From NCBI GenBank assembly GCA_964561105.1, contig CAZLOH010000030.1, positions 3,931 to 67,930 on the forward strand: a stretch of DNA of 64,000 bases, given 5' to 3'. Both the position numbers and the translations under genes were made by a program. The DNA is from JADLHS01 sp964561105. Its GTDB lineage: Bacteria; Verrucomicrobiota; Verrucomicrobiia; Limisphaerales; JADLHS01. The notes beneath the pieces are model-generated. The model was not told where the DNA came from. It made no database searches and worked only from the letters and a program-made list of their open reading frames with translations. Positions within the stretch are counted from its first letter, which is position 1. Each line of letters starts with the position of its first letter. Shown here piece by piece: positions 34,540-42,892 of the stretch.

Positions 34540-34598
34540 ACCGTGATTTGTTAAATCAGCGGGGTCGCAGTCAGCGAAGCCTTGGACCTTGTTTAACC
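34526..34598. promoter_or_regulatory. inverted repeat and TTAACC triplet in kinase-regulator gap
   Basis: ggttaaacaag (34526-34536, overlapping the kinase 3' end) is the exact complement of cttgtttaacc (34588-34598). From 34593 the word TTAACC occurs three times with 2- and 3-bp spacers, ending at 34615, about 15 bp before the regulator ATG. It could be an mRNA hairpin or a set of direct-repeat sites for an OmpR-type regulator. Confidence 0.5.
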
Positions 34599-34630
34599 AC
34601 TTAACCTATTTAACCAATCGCAATCATCCC

Positions 34631-35353
34631 ATGCCCCGCATCCTCATCATTGAAGACGAAGCCCCGATGCGCACGGCCCTGGCCGATGTGCTGGAAGGTG
34701 AGGGCTATCGCACGCTGAACGCCGCCGATGGCGAGTCCGGCCTGCGCAAGGCGGTGGACGAAAAGCCCGACCTCATCCTGCTCGACATCATGATGCCCAA
34801 GCTGGATGGCTTTGCCGTGTGCGCGGAACTGCGGCGACTGGGGAACGCCGTGCCGGTGCTCATGCTCACGGCAAAAGGCCAGATCGAGGATCGCGTGACG
34901 GGCCTGGATGTGGGCGCGGATGATTATCTGGTAAAACCGTTCAGCACGGAGGAATTACTGGCGCGCGTGCGAGCCTTGTTGCGCCGGACCGAACGGCACG
35001 GCAAATCGCCGACAAAGCTCAAACTGGGCGAGGTGGACATTGATCTGGCCCGACAAACAGCGGTGCGCGGGCGAAAACAGATTCATCTCACCGCCAAGGA
35101 ATTTTCCATGTTGCGCCTGCTCGCCGAAGCCACCGGCGAGCCGGTTTCGCGCGAGCGGTTTCTCGATGTCGTTTGGGGTTACGCCGCGTTTCCAACAACG
35201 CGCACGGTGGACAACCATATCGCCAGCCTGCGCGGCAAGGTGGAGAAGCATCCCGACGCGCCGCGCTGGATCAAGACCGTCCACGGCGTGGGCTACAAAC
35301 TGGAACTCCCGGATGCCGGACTGCCCAGAAGCGCAAAAGGCGTAAAAGTTTGA
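34631..35353 (+). CDS. OmpR/PhoB-family response regulator
   Basis: The 240-residue protein begins MPRILIIEDEAPMRTALADV. Phospho-Asp is in DLILLDIMMPKLDGFAV, the Lys in DDYLVKPFSTEELLARV, and the winged-helix domain ends RWIKTVHGVGYKLELP. It is paired with the kinase directly upstream, but the 91-bp gap with palindromic sequence is longer than in the other two-component pair. Promoter targets are unknown; the DR repeat shared with the next gene is a candidate. Confidence 0.94.
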   Translation: MPRILIIEDEAPMRTALADVLEGEGYRTLNAADGESGLRKAVDEKPDLILLDIMMPKLDGFAVCAELRRLGNAVPVLMLTAKGQIEDRVTGLDVGADDYLVKPFSTEELLARVRALLRRTERHGKSPTKLKLGEVDIDLARQTAVRGRKQIHLTAKEFSMLRLLAEATGEPVSRERFLDVVWGYAAFPTTRTVDNHIASLRGKVEKHPDAPRWIKTVHGVGYKLELPDAGLPRSAKGVKV

Positions 35354-35364
35354 AACATGAACGG

Positions 35365-35503
35365 ATGCTTCATTCCCTTTGCCGTTCATTCCCCTGCCAA
35401 CTTCAGAACGGGAAAAGGCAAAGGAATGTTCGGCAGTGGGATGGGAGCGGGCAAAAGGATGAGGGCGGAAGTATCAAAACATTTTGCAAAAGCGTGACAA
35501 CTG
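35365..35503 (+). repeat. DR palindromic repeat, copy B (upstream of the ankyrin gene)
   Basis: Nearly identical to copy A at 32093-32229 in the same orientation relative to the following gene; it differs at about ten positions. It begins 11 bp after the response-regulator stop and ends 46 bp before the ankyrin start. Confidence 0.88.
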
Positions 35504-35548
35504 AGGCGGACGGAATTCGGCACTGTGAATTTGAAACTGGAACGAACC

Positions 35549-38395
35549 ATGAAAACTGAACTGAAACCCAACAGGCGGGAAGAAACTTTTGGACTGCGGC
35601 GGGAAGCGAAGCGCCACGCCGCTTTCGACTGTGGTAGCACCACCCGAAAAGCGGTGTCGCCGCTGCGCTCTGCCACCGCACTCCAAGACCTTGCGTCTCT
35701 GCTTCTTTGCGTCTTTGCGTTAATTCCCACTCCCTCGTCCGCCGCCACGAATGACCTCACGGCCACGCTGCAGCGCGGATTGTTCGAGGAAGAAGCCAAT
35801 CACAACCTCGACGCTGCGGCGCAGGCGTATCAGGCCGTGAGCACGCAGTTCGACCAAGACCGCGCCCTCGCCGCCACCGCCATCTTCCGGCTGGGCGAAA
35901 TCTACCGGAAGCAGAACAAGACCAACGAAGCCGCCGCGCAATACGAACGCATCGTGCGGGAATTCCCCGATCAACAAACCCTCGCCACGCTGAGCCGTCA
36001 AAATTTGACGGGGTTGCGTCCGCCCGGTCCTGCCGACCTCGCCACTGCTCAACCGCCTCCTGTCACCGGGCCTTCCATTCCTGACGACGAAGAAATCCGC
36101 CGCATCCAGGACATGATCAAGAACAGTCCGGACCTGATCAACGCATCGCGGGGCGAGGAGGGCACGCCGTTGTTTCAAGCAGCCACCAAGGGCCAGTTAC
36201 AGGTGGCGACCTTTCTCCTCGACCACGGCGCGAAGGTCAATGTCGCCGCGAGCGGCCCGGAAAAAAGCTGGACGCCGCTGATGGCCGCGGCCAACAGCGG
36301 ACACAAGGCGATGGTGGAGTTGCTGCTGGATCGCGGCGCGAACGTGGACGCGCAAAGCCAGAGCGGTGACACCGCGCTCCTCCGCGCGGCAGAAAAAGGC
36401 TTTGTTGGGGTGGCCGAGACACTGCTGGCCCACAAAGCGAACGTCTCGCTGGGACGCCGTGATGGAAAGAGCATCACTCTACGCGCCTCCTCGCCGTTGC
36501 ATGCCGCAGTGAGCGCGGGAGCTTCGGCCATGATGGAACTGCTGCTGCGCCATGGGGCCAACGTCAATGCCACCAACAGCCAGGGCGAGACGCCCCTGAT
36601 GCTGGCGGCGGACGGCGGGCGGTTGGCGGTGGTCAAAACTCTGCTCGCTGCCAAAGCCGATGTGAATCGGCAAAGCGCCTTGGGCCGCACGGCGCTGAGT
36701 TACGCGGCGGACGGCCAATCTGAGATCGTGAAAGCGTTGCTCGCGGCCCAGGCGGATCCGAATGGCGGCACGGTGGATTTGCCGCTCGCCGTGGCGGTTG
36801 GCAGGAGAGATTTGGCAATGGCCGACACCTTGTTACGAGCCGGCGCGGACCCAAACCTTGCCGGGAAAATATCCAACAGGCAGTCGGTCGAGCCGCTCGG
36901 CGCGTTGGTCGGCTCCGGGCCCTACGGACCTTACGTGCCGCTGCAAATCGCCGTGGCCAGGAACGATGTCGCCATGACGAAGCTGCTGCTCGAGTTCAAG
37001 GCTGATGCCAATACCCAAGACCCGCGCCCCAAACAACGCAGCCCGCTCTTGTTTGCCAATGCTTCCGACAACCCGGAAATGCTGCAGGCCTTTCTCGAGA
37101 CCGGTGCCGACGCCAACGCGGATCGCTGGTCAGGCTGGCCGATGCTTGTCAATGCTTGTTTCACCTCCAATGAACGAGCCGTGCAGTTGCTGCTGGCGCA
37201 CGGGGCAAAAACGGAAACGAAAAGTTCGCAAGGCCGCACGCCGCTCAGCTATGCGGCGGAGAAGGATTGTCTGAAGTGCGCGCAGTTGTTGCTGGAAGCG
37301 AAAGCGGATGCCAATGCGGCGACACCGGATGGCGTAACCGCCCTGCATTGGGCAGCCGCCAATGGCGCGAAAAATGTGGCGGAGGCTTTGATCGCGCACG
37401 GCGCCGACGTGAACCGCGAGAGTGAATACGGGGACACCCCGCTGTTCTGGGCGATGCGCTGCCGGGACACAACCAAGGCGCAAGCGGTGATCAAACTGCT
37501 CCTGGAAAAGGGGGCGGATCCGAACACGCGCAATCAGGACGGTCTGACGCCGCTCGATCTGGCCAAGGGCAAGCGCGCGATCTCGCAACCCGGGTCCCAT
37601 CGGTCAGTCCTTGTGGAAGCTCCGACCGGAGCGCAATCAGCAGCGAGCGAAATCGCGGCCTTGCTCCGCGAACACGGCGCGTTGGATGAATTGCCGGACT
37701 TCAACAGCCTTCGTGTCACGCGCGCGGGCTGGCCTCAGCCGATGGTTGTCTTTCGGAAGGACACGAATTCCGTCAACCAGTTCACGCTTCTGGAAGTAGT
37801 CCTGAATTTCTATGGAATTTCCAGCGAGTTTGGGAATGCCCCACCTACCGACATCGTCCAACGATATGGGATTACCAGCTATGGCTACGATCGTGGGATG
37901 CCGTTTCCCGATTTCTCAAAACTCATCGTCCATCGTCCCCGCGCCGGTCAACCGGGCGCGGAGCAGGAATTGAAATTCAATCTGTTGACCGCGACCAACC
38001 GCTTCGATTGCGCGAAGGACACCTGGCTCAAGTTCGGCGACGTGGTGGAGATTCCCGAACGCGAGCACGCCCTGTCCGAAAGCTCGGTCGGTTTGACGGC
38101 CGATCAACAGGCCCAGTTGCGACACTGTCTGGGAGGCAAAGTCACCTTTGTGGTGCGCGGTCAGAAGGCTGAGCTGGCCCTCGACGGCACGGCTGAAACG
38201 TGCCGGTTGGAAAAGGCGCTGGGCCGGATTAATTACTTGCTCCGCTCCTCGTCCGATCTGTCCCGCATCAAAATCCAGCGCACCGATCCCGCCACGGGCA
38301 AGACGACGGAGTTTTTTGCCAATGGCAAACTTACCGGAGCAGACGACCTCTGGCTGCGGAACGGCGATGTGATTGAAGTGTCGGATAAACCGTAA
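35549..38395 (+). CDS. large secreted ankyrin-repeat protein with TPR and SLBB-like ends
   Basis: The protein has 948 residues. Residues 1-13 are a normal signal n-region, 14-46 are read from a palindromic repeat, and the hydrophobic core follows (LASLLLCVFALIPTPSSAA). A TPR-like pair follows (LDAAAQAYQAVSTQF, NEAAAQYERIVREFPD), then about a dozen ankyrin repeats between residues 200 and 700 (TPLFQAATKGQLQVATFLLD, TPLMLAADGGRLAVVKTLL, TALHWAAANGAKNVAEALIA). The last 250 residues are beta-rich, and the end KTTEFFANGKLTGADDLWLR followed by NGDVIEV resembles an SLBB domain. An export-linked or surface scaffold role is an inference. It shares the DR repeat with the upstream two-component genes. 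An ATG at 35525 is an alternative start. Confidence 0.87.
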   Translation: MKTELKPNRREETFGLRREAKRHAAFDCGSTTRKAVSPLRSATALQDLASLLLCVFALIPTPSSAATNDLTATLQRGLFEEEANHNLDAAAQAYQAVSTQFDQDRALAATAIFRLGEIYRKQNKTNEAAAQYERIVREFPDQQTLATLSRQNLTGLRPPGPADLATAQPPPVTGPSIPDDEEIRRIQDMIKNSPDLINASRGEEGTPLFQAATKGQLQVATFLLDHGAKVNVAASGPEKSWTPLMAAANSGHKAMVELLLDRGANVDAQSQSGDTALLRAAEKGFVGVAETLLAHKANVSLGRRDGKSITLRASSPLHAAVSAGASAMMELLLRHGANVNATNSQGETPLMLAADGGRLAVVKTLLAAKADVNRQSALGRTALSYAADGQSEIVKALLAAQADPNGGTVDLPLAVAVGRRDLAMADTLLRAGADPNLAGKISNRQSVEPLGALVGSGPYGPYVPLQIAVARNDVAMTKLLLEFKADANTQDPRPKQRSPLLFANASDNPEMLQAFLETGADANADRWSGWPMLVNACFTSNERAVQLLLAHGAKTETKSSQGRTPLSYAAEKDCLKCAQLLLEAKADANAATPDGVTALHWAAANGAKNVAEALIAHGADVNRESEYGDTPLFWAMRCRDTTKAQAVIKLLLEKGADPNTRNQDGLTPLDLAKGKRAISQPGSHRSVLVEAPTGAQSAASEIAALLREHGALDELPDFNSLRVTRAGWPQPMVVFRKDTNSVNQFTLLEVVLNFYGISSEFGNAPPTDIVQRYGITSYGYDRGMPFPDFSKLIVHRPRAGQPGAEQELKFNLLTATNRFDCAKDTWLKFGDVVEIPEREHALSESSVGLTADQQAQLRHCLGGKVTFVVRGQKAELALDGTAETCRLEKALGRINYLLRSSSDLSRIKIQRTDPATGKTTEFFANGKLTGADDLWLRNGDVIEVSDKP
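35588..35687 (+). repeat. P8 palindromic element within the ankyrin signal peptide region
   Basis: About 100 bp. Left arm tttggactgcggcgggaagc, right arm ending tgccaccgcactccaag, complementary over most of both arms. The central pair acgccgctttc / gaaaagcggtgt also matches. It is related to the intergenic elements at 38397 and 38686 through the cgcactccaaa end. Confidence 0.7.
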
Positions 38396-38396
38396 C

Positions 38397-38551
38397 TTTG
38401 GAGTGCGCTGCCTTGGCATCGCTTTTGGCAGGCGACTGGTCGCCGTCAAACCGCGCGTGCGCTTCCCTTACCGCGAGCCGCTGAACGCGGCTCTGCTTGG
38501 CCGGCCAGCCGGCCAAGCGGGCAAAGCAGTGACAAGTCACCGCACTCCAAA
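38397..38551. repeat. P8-type palindromic element
   Basis: The ends tttggagtgcg and cgcactccaaa are exact complements 155 bp apart. Inside are ggcgactggtcgcc and the perfect palindrome ttggccgg-ccag-ccggccaa (about 38499-38520). It follows the ankyrin stop immediately. Confidence 0.75.
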
Positions 38552-38685
38552 AATGAGGCCGGCCGCGGCAACCCAAAGCCCGGGCGGATTGACCTTCGCG
38601 CACCTCGTCCGCCTTTCAGCCGCTACACGTTTTGTGAAAACGCGCTTGCGCACGTACCGCGGGCACCATCCTTTGAGATGAAGCG

Positions 38686-38748
38686 TTCGGAGTATTTGAC
38701 GGCGACAAGTCGCCTGCGAAAGGCGGTGACAAGTCTCCGCACTCCAAA
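38686..38748. repeat. P8-type palindromic element, short copy
   Basis: Ends ttcggagt and cgcactccaaa with ggcgacaagtcgcc and ggcggtgacaagtctccgc between. Together with the previous copy it makes up most of the gene-free 38396-38887 stretch. Confidence 0.6.
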
Positions 38749-38851
38749 ATCACCGCGCGATGGCGATGTGATTGAAGCGTTGTGAAGTCGGGAGTTTCCC
38801 GGGAGTTGGAAGGTTGGAATTTGGAGCTTTGTCGCCGGCCCACTTTCTCCC

Positions 38852-38880
38852 TTTCTCCCCTTCACGCCGGCGGGTAGCCT
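38852..38880 (+). promoter_or_regulatory. probable promoter for the SpmA-SpmB fusion
   Basis: TAGCCT (38875-38880) lies 7 bases before the ATG at 38888. The -35 region (TTTCTC at 17 bp) is weak, so the call rests mainly on the -10 position that recurs before other genes here. Confidence 0.42.
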
Positions 38881-38887
38881 GCGCGCC

Positions 38888-40285
38888 ATGCTGAACTACA
38901 TCTGGCTCGGCCTCGTGGTGGCGGCGGTGTTGATTGGCGGCTTCCACAATCTCACCGGCGCGGACACCGGCACGCTCAAGGAGATGACCGACAAGGGATT
39001 TGAGATGGCCAAGACGGCGGTGATGGACATCGCGCTGCCATTGACCGGCATCATGGCGCTGTGGCTCGGCATCATGCGACTCGCGGAGAAGGCCGGACTG
39101 ATTCAACTCCTCGCCCGGGCGATGCGGCCGGTGATGAAATGGCTGTTCCCGGACGTTCCGGCCGAGCACCCGGCGATGGGTTCGATGTTGATGAACATGG
39201 CGGCGAATTTTCTCGGCCTCGCCAACGCCGCCACTCCGCTCGGCCTGCGCGCGATGAAGGACCTCGAAACGCTCAATCCGCGCCCGGGCACCGCCACCAA
39301 CGCGATGTGTACGTTCCTAGCCATCAACACGAGTTCGATTCAACTGCTGCCGATAACCGCAGTCGCCATCCTGGTGGTGGCAGGTTCGGCGCAGCCGTAC
39401 GCGATCATTGGCACGGCGATTCTGGCAACGACGTTTTCCACCCTCGCCGGCATCACGGCGGTGAAGCTGCTGGAGAAGCTGCCCGGTTACCGGCTGCCGC
39501 CCGTTTCGGAAGGCGAGAAGGCAGAGGGCAGCGGGCAGCGATCAGAGAACAGAGATCAGAGGTCAGAGGCCAGAGGTCAGGAATCAGACGTGGCGGCGAT
39601 GAAGGGAGGGCCTTCCGCGGCGCCGTTGAATGGATTCAGCCTGGCAGCCTTGGCGTTGTTCTTCCTTTTCTTTGTCCTCCTGCTGGTCGTGATCAGTTTC
39701 CCGGAAGTTTTGCACCGCCCGTTGCCTGCCGCGATGCAGCAACAGAATCCGTTGGTGCGTTCGCTGAACACCCTTTCGCTGCTGGCCGTGCCCTTTCTGT
39801 TGTCCTTCTTCCCGCTCTACGCCGCTTTGCGGCGCGTGAAGGTGTATGAAGAATTTGTCGAAGGGGCGAAGGAAGGCTTTCAGGTGGCGGTAACGATCAT
39901 CCCTTATCTCGTCGCCATCCTCGTGGCGGTGGGCATGTTTCGCGGGGCCGGCGGGATTGACCTGATCACCGCCGCGCTGAAGCCGGCGCTCGACTTCGTG
40001 CATTTCCCATCGGAACTCGTCCCGATCTGTTTGATGCGGCCATTGAGCGGCAGCGGCACGCTCGGGATATTCACCGAACTGGTGAAACAATTTGGACCGG
40101 ACAGTTTGATCGCGCGCACAGCGGGCACGATCTTCGGCAGCACGGAGACGACGTTCTACGTCATCGCGGTTTATTTCGGCGCGGTGAACGTGAAGCGCAC
40201 GCGGCACGCGGTGCCGGCGGGATTGATCGCGGACGCCGTGGGGGTAATCGCGTCCGTCGCCATCTGCCGGATGGTGTTTGGGTGA
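38888..40285 (+). CDS. SpmA-SpmB fusion (nucleoside recognition / spore maturation-type membrane protein)
   Basis: The 465-residue polytopic membrane protein is about twice the length of a single Spm protein. The first half (to about 205) matches SpmA: LNYIWLGLVVAAVLIGGFHN, GIMALWLGIMRLAEKAGLI, MLMNMAANFLGLANAATPLG, AMCTFLAINTSSIQLLP. The second half (from about 240) matches SpmB: SFPEVLHRPLP, FQVAVTIIPYLVAILVAVGM, LMRPLSGSGTLGIFTELVKQ, GTIFGSTETTFYVIAVYFG. The linker at about 211-234 is read from a simple repeat. Outside spore formers the function is unknown; the fold is shared with nucleoside transporters. Confidence 0.88.
   Translation: MLNYIWLGLVVAAVLIGGFHNLTGADTGTLKEMTDKGFEMAKTAVMDIALPLTGIMALWLGIMRLAEKAGLIQLLARAMRPVMKWLFPDVPAEHPAMGSMLMNMAANFLGLANAATPLGLRAMKDLETLNPRPGTATNAMCTFLAINTSSIQLLPITAVAILVVAGSAQPYAIIGTAILATTFSTLAGITAVKLLEKLPGYRLPPVSEGEKAEGSGQRSENRDQRSEARGQESDVAAMKGGPSAAPLNGFSLAALALFFLFFVLLLVVISFPEVLHRPLPAAMQQQNPLVRSLNTLSLLAVPFLLSFFPLYAALRRVKVYEEFVEGAKEGFQVAVTIIPYLVAILVAVGMFRGAGGIDLITAALKPALDFVHFPSELVPICLMRPLSGSGTLGIFTELVKQFGPDSLIARTAGTIFGSTETTFYVIAVYFGAVNVKRTRHAVPAGLIADAVGVIASVAICRMVFG
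39521..39588 (+). repeat. gaggtcag-type simple repeat in the Spm linker
   Basis: Tandem variants of agagatcag and agaggtcag run for about 68 bp and translate to a charged GQRSEN/DQRSEARGQ-like linker exactly between the SpmA and SpmB halves. The frame is kept. Confidence 0.7.
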
Positions 40286-40321
40286 AAATTTCCCGAAGGC
40301 TTTGCTCTGAATCCTCGAACT

Positions 40322-40390
40322 GTCGCGCCGGTGTGAGGAGGAGGGAAAATCTACACTGGTGGAAGTCCGCCTCGTTACCTCGGCGGCTAC
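40322..40390 (+). repeat. P1 palindromic element, intergenic copy
   Basis: Right arm ccgcctcgttacctcggcgg then ctac is intact; the left arm (gtcgcgccggtgtgaggagg) is diverged. 69 bp, downstream of the Spm fusion. Confidence 0.72.
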
Positions 40391-40398
40391 AATTCGCC

Positions 40399-40423
40399 GG
40401 CTCGCGAGGACGCTCGCCCCACC
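40399..40423 (+). repeat. P3 repeat
   Basis: ggctcgcgaggacgctcgcc then ccacc, one base different from 25023-25047. It lies 8 bp after the P1 copy. Confidence 0.72.
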
Positions 40424-40468
40424 AACACTCACATGCGGACTTCCAACTCAAGCCAGCGCGCGTTGACC

Positions 40469-40487
40469 CTCGCGCGGTGGCGCGCTC
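40469..40487 (+). repeat. R1 intergenic repeat, copy 3
   Basis: Exact copy of the 220-238 core with the gcgcgcgttga word before it. With P1 and P3 it makes up much of the 40286-40614 gap, where I see no gene. Confidence 0.75.
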
Positions 40488-40614
40488 GGGTGCGGTGGAC
40501 GAGGGCGTCCACCGCCGCACGCGAAGGCGCGTGCGCTCCCGCTGCATCCCGGATGCCCCACGGCGACAGGCCCGGCGTGGTCGTGCTCGACAAAGTTTCG
40601 GATGACTGCCAAGT

Positions 40615-41559
40615 TTGAGTGTGCATGCGGAAAAGCTGGACCAATTGCGCGAGTTACTGCGCACTTACGGATCGTGTCTCGTCGCCTACTCGGGCGGGGT
40701 GGACTCGGTGTTTCTGGCGCGCGTAGCACACGAGGTGTTGGGCGAACGGGCGTTGGCGGTGATTGCGGATTCACCAAGCCTGCCGCGGCGCGAGTTCGAG
40801 GAAGCGCTGGCCCTGGGGAGACAATTCCAATTTCCCGTGCGCGTCATCCAGACGGCGGAGTTCGATAATCCCAGTTACCTCGCCAACCCGACGAACCGCT
40901 GTTATTTTTGCAAGCACGAGCTGTTCGAGGAGCTCACGCCGCTGGCGAAGGCCGAGGGATTCGCGGTCATTGCCTACGGCGAGAACGCGAGTGACGTGGG
41001 GGATTTCCGGCCCGGAGCGCAGGCGGCGAAGGAGTTTCAAGTGCGCGCGCCGCTCAAGGAATCCGGCTTGACGAAGGCGGAGATTCGCGCACTGTCGGCG
41101 CAACTGGGTCTGCCCACCGCCGACAAACCGCAAATGGCCTGCCTGAGTTCACGCCTGCCCTACGGCGAAGCGGTGACGCCGGAGAAGTTGCGCCTGATCG
41201 AACAGGCGGAATACGTGCTGCGGGATTTGGGTTTTTACGATGTGCGCGTGCGGCATCATGAAGTGGGGCCGAAGTTTCAAGTTTCAAGTTTCAAGTTGAA
41301 GGTTCTGGGTGCGTCCGGATCGGCGGAACTTGAACCATGGAAATTCCAACCCGGGACGGCACTGGCCCGGATCGAGGTTGGACCGGCGGAATTGCCGCGG
41401 TTGTTGGCGGCGGAAACGGCGGCGCAGGTGGCGGCGGCGCTCAAGCAAATCGGTTACGCCCACGTGACCGTGGATTTGCAGGGTTATCGGCGGGGCAGTT
41501 TGAACGAAGCCACCCCCCGGCCGCTCCCCGACCAGGCCGGGGCAGCGGCAAAGGTCTAG
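40615..41559 (+). CDS. larE: ATP-dependent sacrificial sulfur transferase LarE-like
   Basis: The 314-residue protein of the PP-loop ATPase fold has SGGVDSVFLARVAHEVLGE as nucleotide loop. LarE donates sulfur to the nickel-pincer cofactor of lactate racemase. Conserved pieces are NRCYFCKHELFEEL, VIAYGENASDVGDFRPG and KPQMACLSSRLPYGEAV, whose Cys fits the sacrificial cysteine position. Near residues 221-245 an extra stretch (FQVSSFKLKVLGASGSAELE) separates VRVRHHE from LARIEVGP and is read partly from a tttcaag repeat. The TTG at 40615 or GTG at 40621 is the start. No larB, larC or larA genes are visible here. Confidence 0.86.
   Translation: MSVHAEKLDQLRELLRTYGSCLVAYSGGVDSVFLARVAHEVLGERALAVIADSPSLPRREFEEALALGRQFQFPVRVIQTAEFDNPSYLANPTNRCYFCKHELFEELTPLAKAEGFAVIAYGENASDVGDFRPGAQAAKEFQVRAPLKESGLTKAEIRALSAQLGLPTADKPQMACLSSRLPYGEAVTPEKLRLIEQAEYVLRDLGFYDVRVRHHEVGPKFQVSSFKLKVLGASGSAELEPWKFQPGTALARIEVGPAELPRLLAAETAAQVAAALKQIGYAHVTVDLQGYRRGSLNEATPRPLPDQAGAAAKV
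41274..41302 (+). repeat. tttcaag tandem repeat inside larE
   Basis: Three tttcaag units followed by ttgaagg. The same words occur in the gap at 25058-25096. It lies at a loop between two conserved LarE strands. Confidence 0.65.
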
Positions 41560-41608
41560 GCACGGCGGATGCAACTATTGTTCAAACCCGGTTTTAACTA
41601 GAGAGCTT

Positions 41609-42892
41609 ATGGCGCAATTCTCCTACAAGGCCCGGCGACGTTCGGGCGAGGTGGTGCAGGGTGTCCTGGAGGTCGCCGACCGACCGGCCGCGCTCGCACA
41701 GATCGAGCGGCTGGGCCTTTTCCCCGTGGCCGTGGAGCTGCCGAGCGGTGGCGCCGTGAAGGCGGACAAGCCGGCGGCCGCCCGGGCCAATTTCACCGCG
41801 ATGCTGCCGCCCGCGCTGCGCGAAGCGTTGACGCGGAAACGCAAACCCAAATTGCAGGAGCTGGCCACGTTCACGCAACAGCTCGCCAATCTGCTGCACG
41901 CCGGCATGCCGCTGACGGTGGCGCTCAACAGCATGACGCACCTCGAGTCCAAGGGAATTCCCAAGGACGTGAGCGCCGGGCTGCGACAGGAGGTCATGGA
42001 AGGCCGCAGCATGTCGGACGCGATGGCCATGCAACCGCACATTTTTTCCGAGTTATATGTGAACATGGTCCGGGCGGGTGAACAATCCGGCGCGCTGGTG
42101 GAGGTGTTGCGCCGCATGGCCAACCACTTCGAGCGGTACGCGGAGGTGCAGGGCAAATTGAAGTCCGCCATGATTTATCCGGTGATGGTGTGCTGCGTGG
42201 GCGCGGGGCTGATGTTGTTCTTCATCTATTTCATGCTGCCACAGTTCGCGAAGATGTTCTCCGGTTTCAACGTGATCCTCCCATGGCCGACGCGGTTTCT
42301 CATCGGGGTGGGCAATGCGTTCACCAATTTCTGGCTGATGGCGCTGCTGGCGTTGGTGCTGCTGGCTATCGGGGTGCTGGCGCAACGATTTCGTCGCTCG
42401 ACCGAGGGCCGGCGGCGCATTGATCATTGGATGCTTAAAATGCCCATCGTGGGCAAGGTGGTATGCCTGAATTATTACGGGCAGTTTGCCCGCACGCTCG
42501 GCACGCTGCTCGAAAACGGGGTGCCGGTGCTCACCGCGCTCAAGATCACCGAACAGGTCATGCCCAACCAGGTCGTCAAGGAGGCCATCTCCAAAACGCG
42601 CGATGCGGTGACGGACGGCAAAACGCTGGCCCAACCGTTGGCGGCCAGCAAGGTGTTTCCGCAGTTGATGGTGGACCTGGTCAAGATCGGCGAGGAGACC
42701 GGCAATGTCCCGGCGTCGTTGAAGAACATCGCCGACACCTACGACGGGGAATTGACCATCTCGCTGCGCGTGGCCATGACGCTGATTGAGCCTATTCTGA
42801 TCATCGTCATGGCGATCGGCGTGGGCTTCCTGCTCCTGAGCGTGATGCTCCCGATGTTCAAGCTGATTTCCAGCATCAACGCCGGCCGGTGA
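41609..42892 (+). CDS. gspF: type II secretion inner-membrane platform protein GspF
   Basis: The 427-residue protein of the GspF/PilC family begins AQFSYKARRRSGEVVQGVLE. It contains two GspF domains, the first starting at about 90 (QELATFTQQLANLLHAGMPL) and the second at about 290 (YYGQFARTLGTLLENGVPVL), with membrane segments MIYPVMVCCVGAGLMLFFIY, FWLMALLALVLLAIG and ILIIVMAIGVGFLLLSVML. The conserved LMVDLVKIGEETGNVPASL is present. It opens a run of five pseudopilus genes with touching or overlapping ends. No GspE ATPase or GspD secretin gene is in the window. Confidence 0.93.
   Translation: MAQFSYKARRRSGEVVQGVLEVADRPAALAQIERLGLFPVAVELPSGGAVKADKPAAARANFTAMLPPALREALTRKRKPKLQELATFTQQLANLLHAGMPLTVALNSMTHLESKGIPKDVSAGLRQEVMEGRSMSDAMAMQPHIFSELYVNMVRAGEQSGALVEVLRRMANHFERYAEVQGKLKSAMIYPVMVCCVGAGLMLFFIYFMLPQFAKMFSGFNVILPWPTRFLIGVGNAFTNFWLMALLALVLLAIGVLAQRFRRSTEGRRRIDHWMLKMPIVGKVVCLNYYGQFARTLGTLLENGVPVLTALKITEQVMPNQVVKEAISKTRDAVTDGKTLAQPLAASKVFPQLMVDLVKIGEETGNVPASLKNIADTYDGELTISLRVAMTLIEPILIIVMAIGVGFLLLSVMLPMFKLISSINAGR

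Noticed and set aside
40441..40614. Possible attachment site or small RNA upstream of larE
   Set aside because: The structure is explained by the R1 repeat and GC-rich flanks; no promoter-terminator pair was found.
41274..41302. Possible CRISPR at tttcaag repeats
   Set aside because: Units are 7 bp with no spacers. It is simple-sequence DNA.
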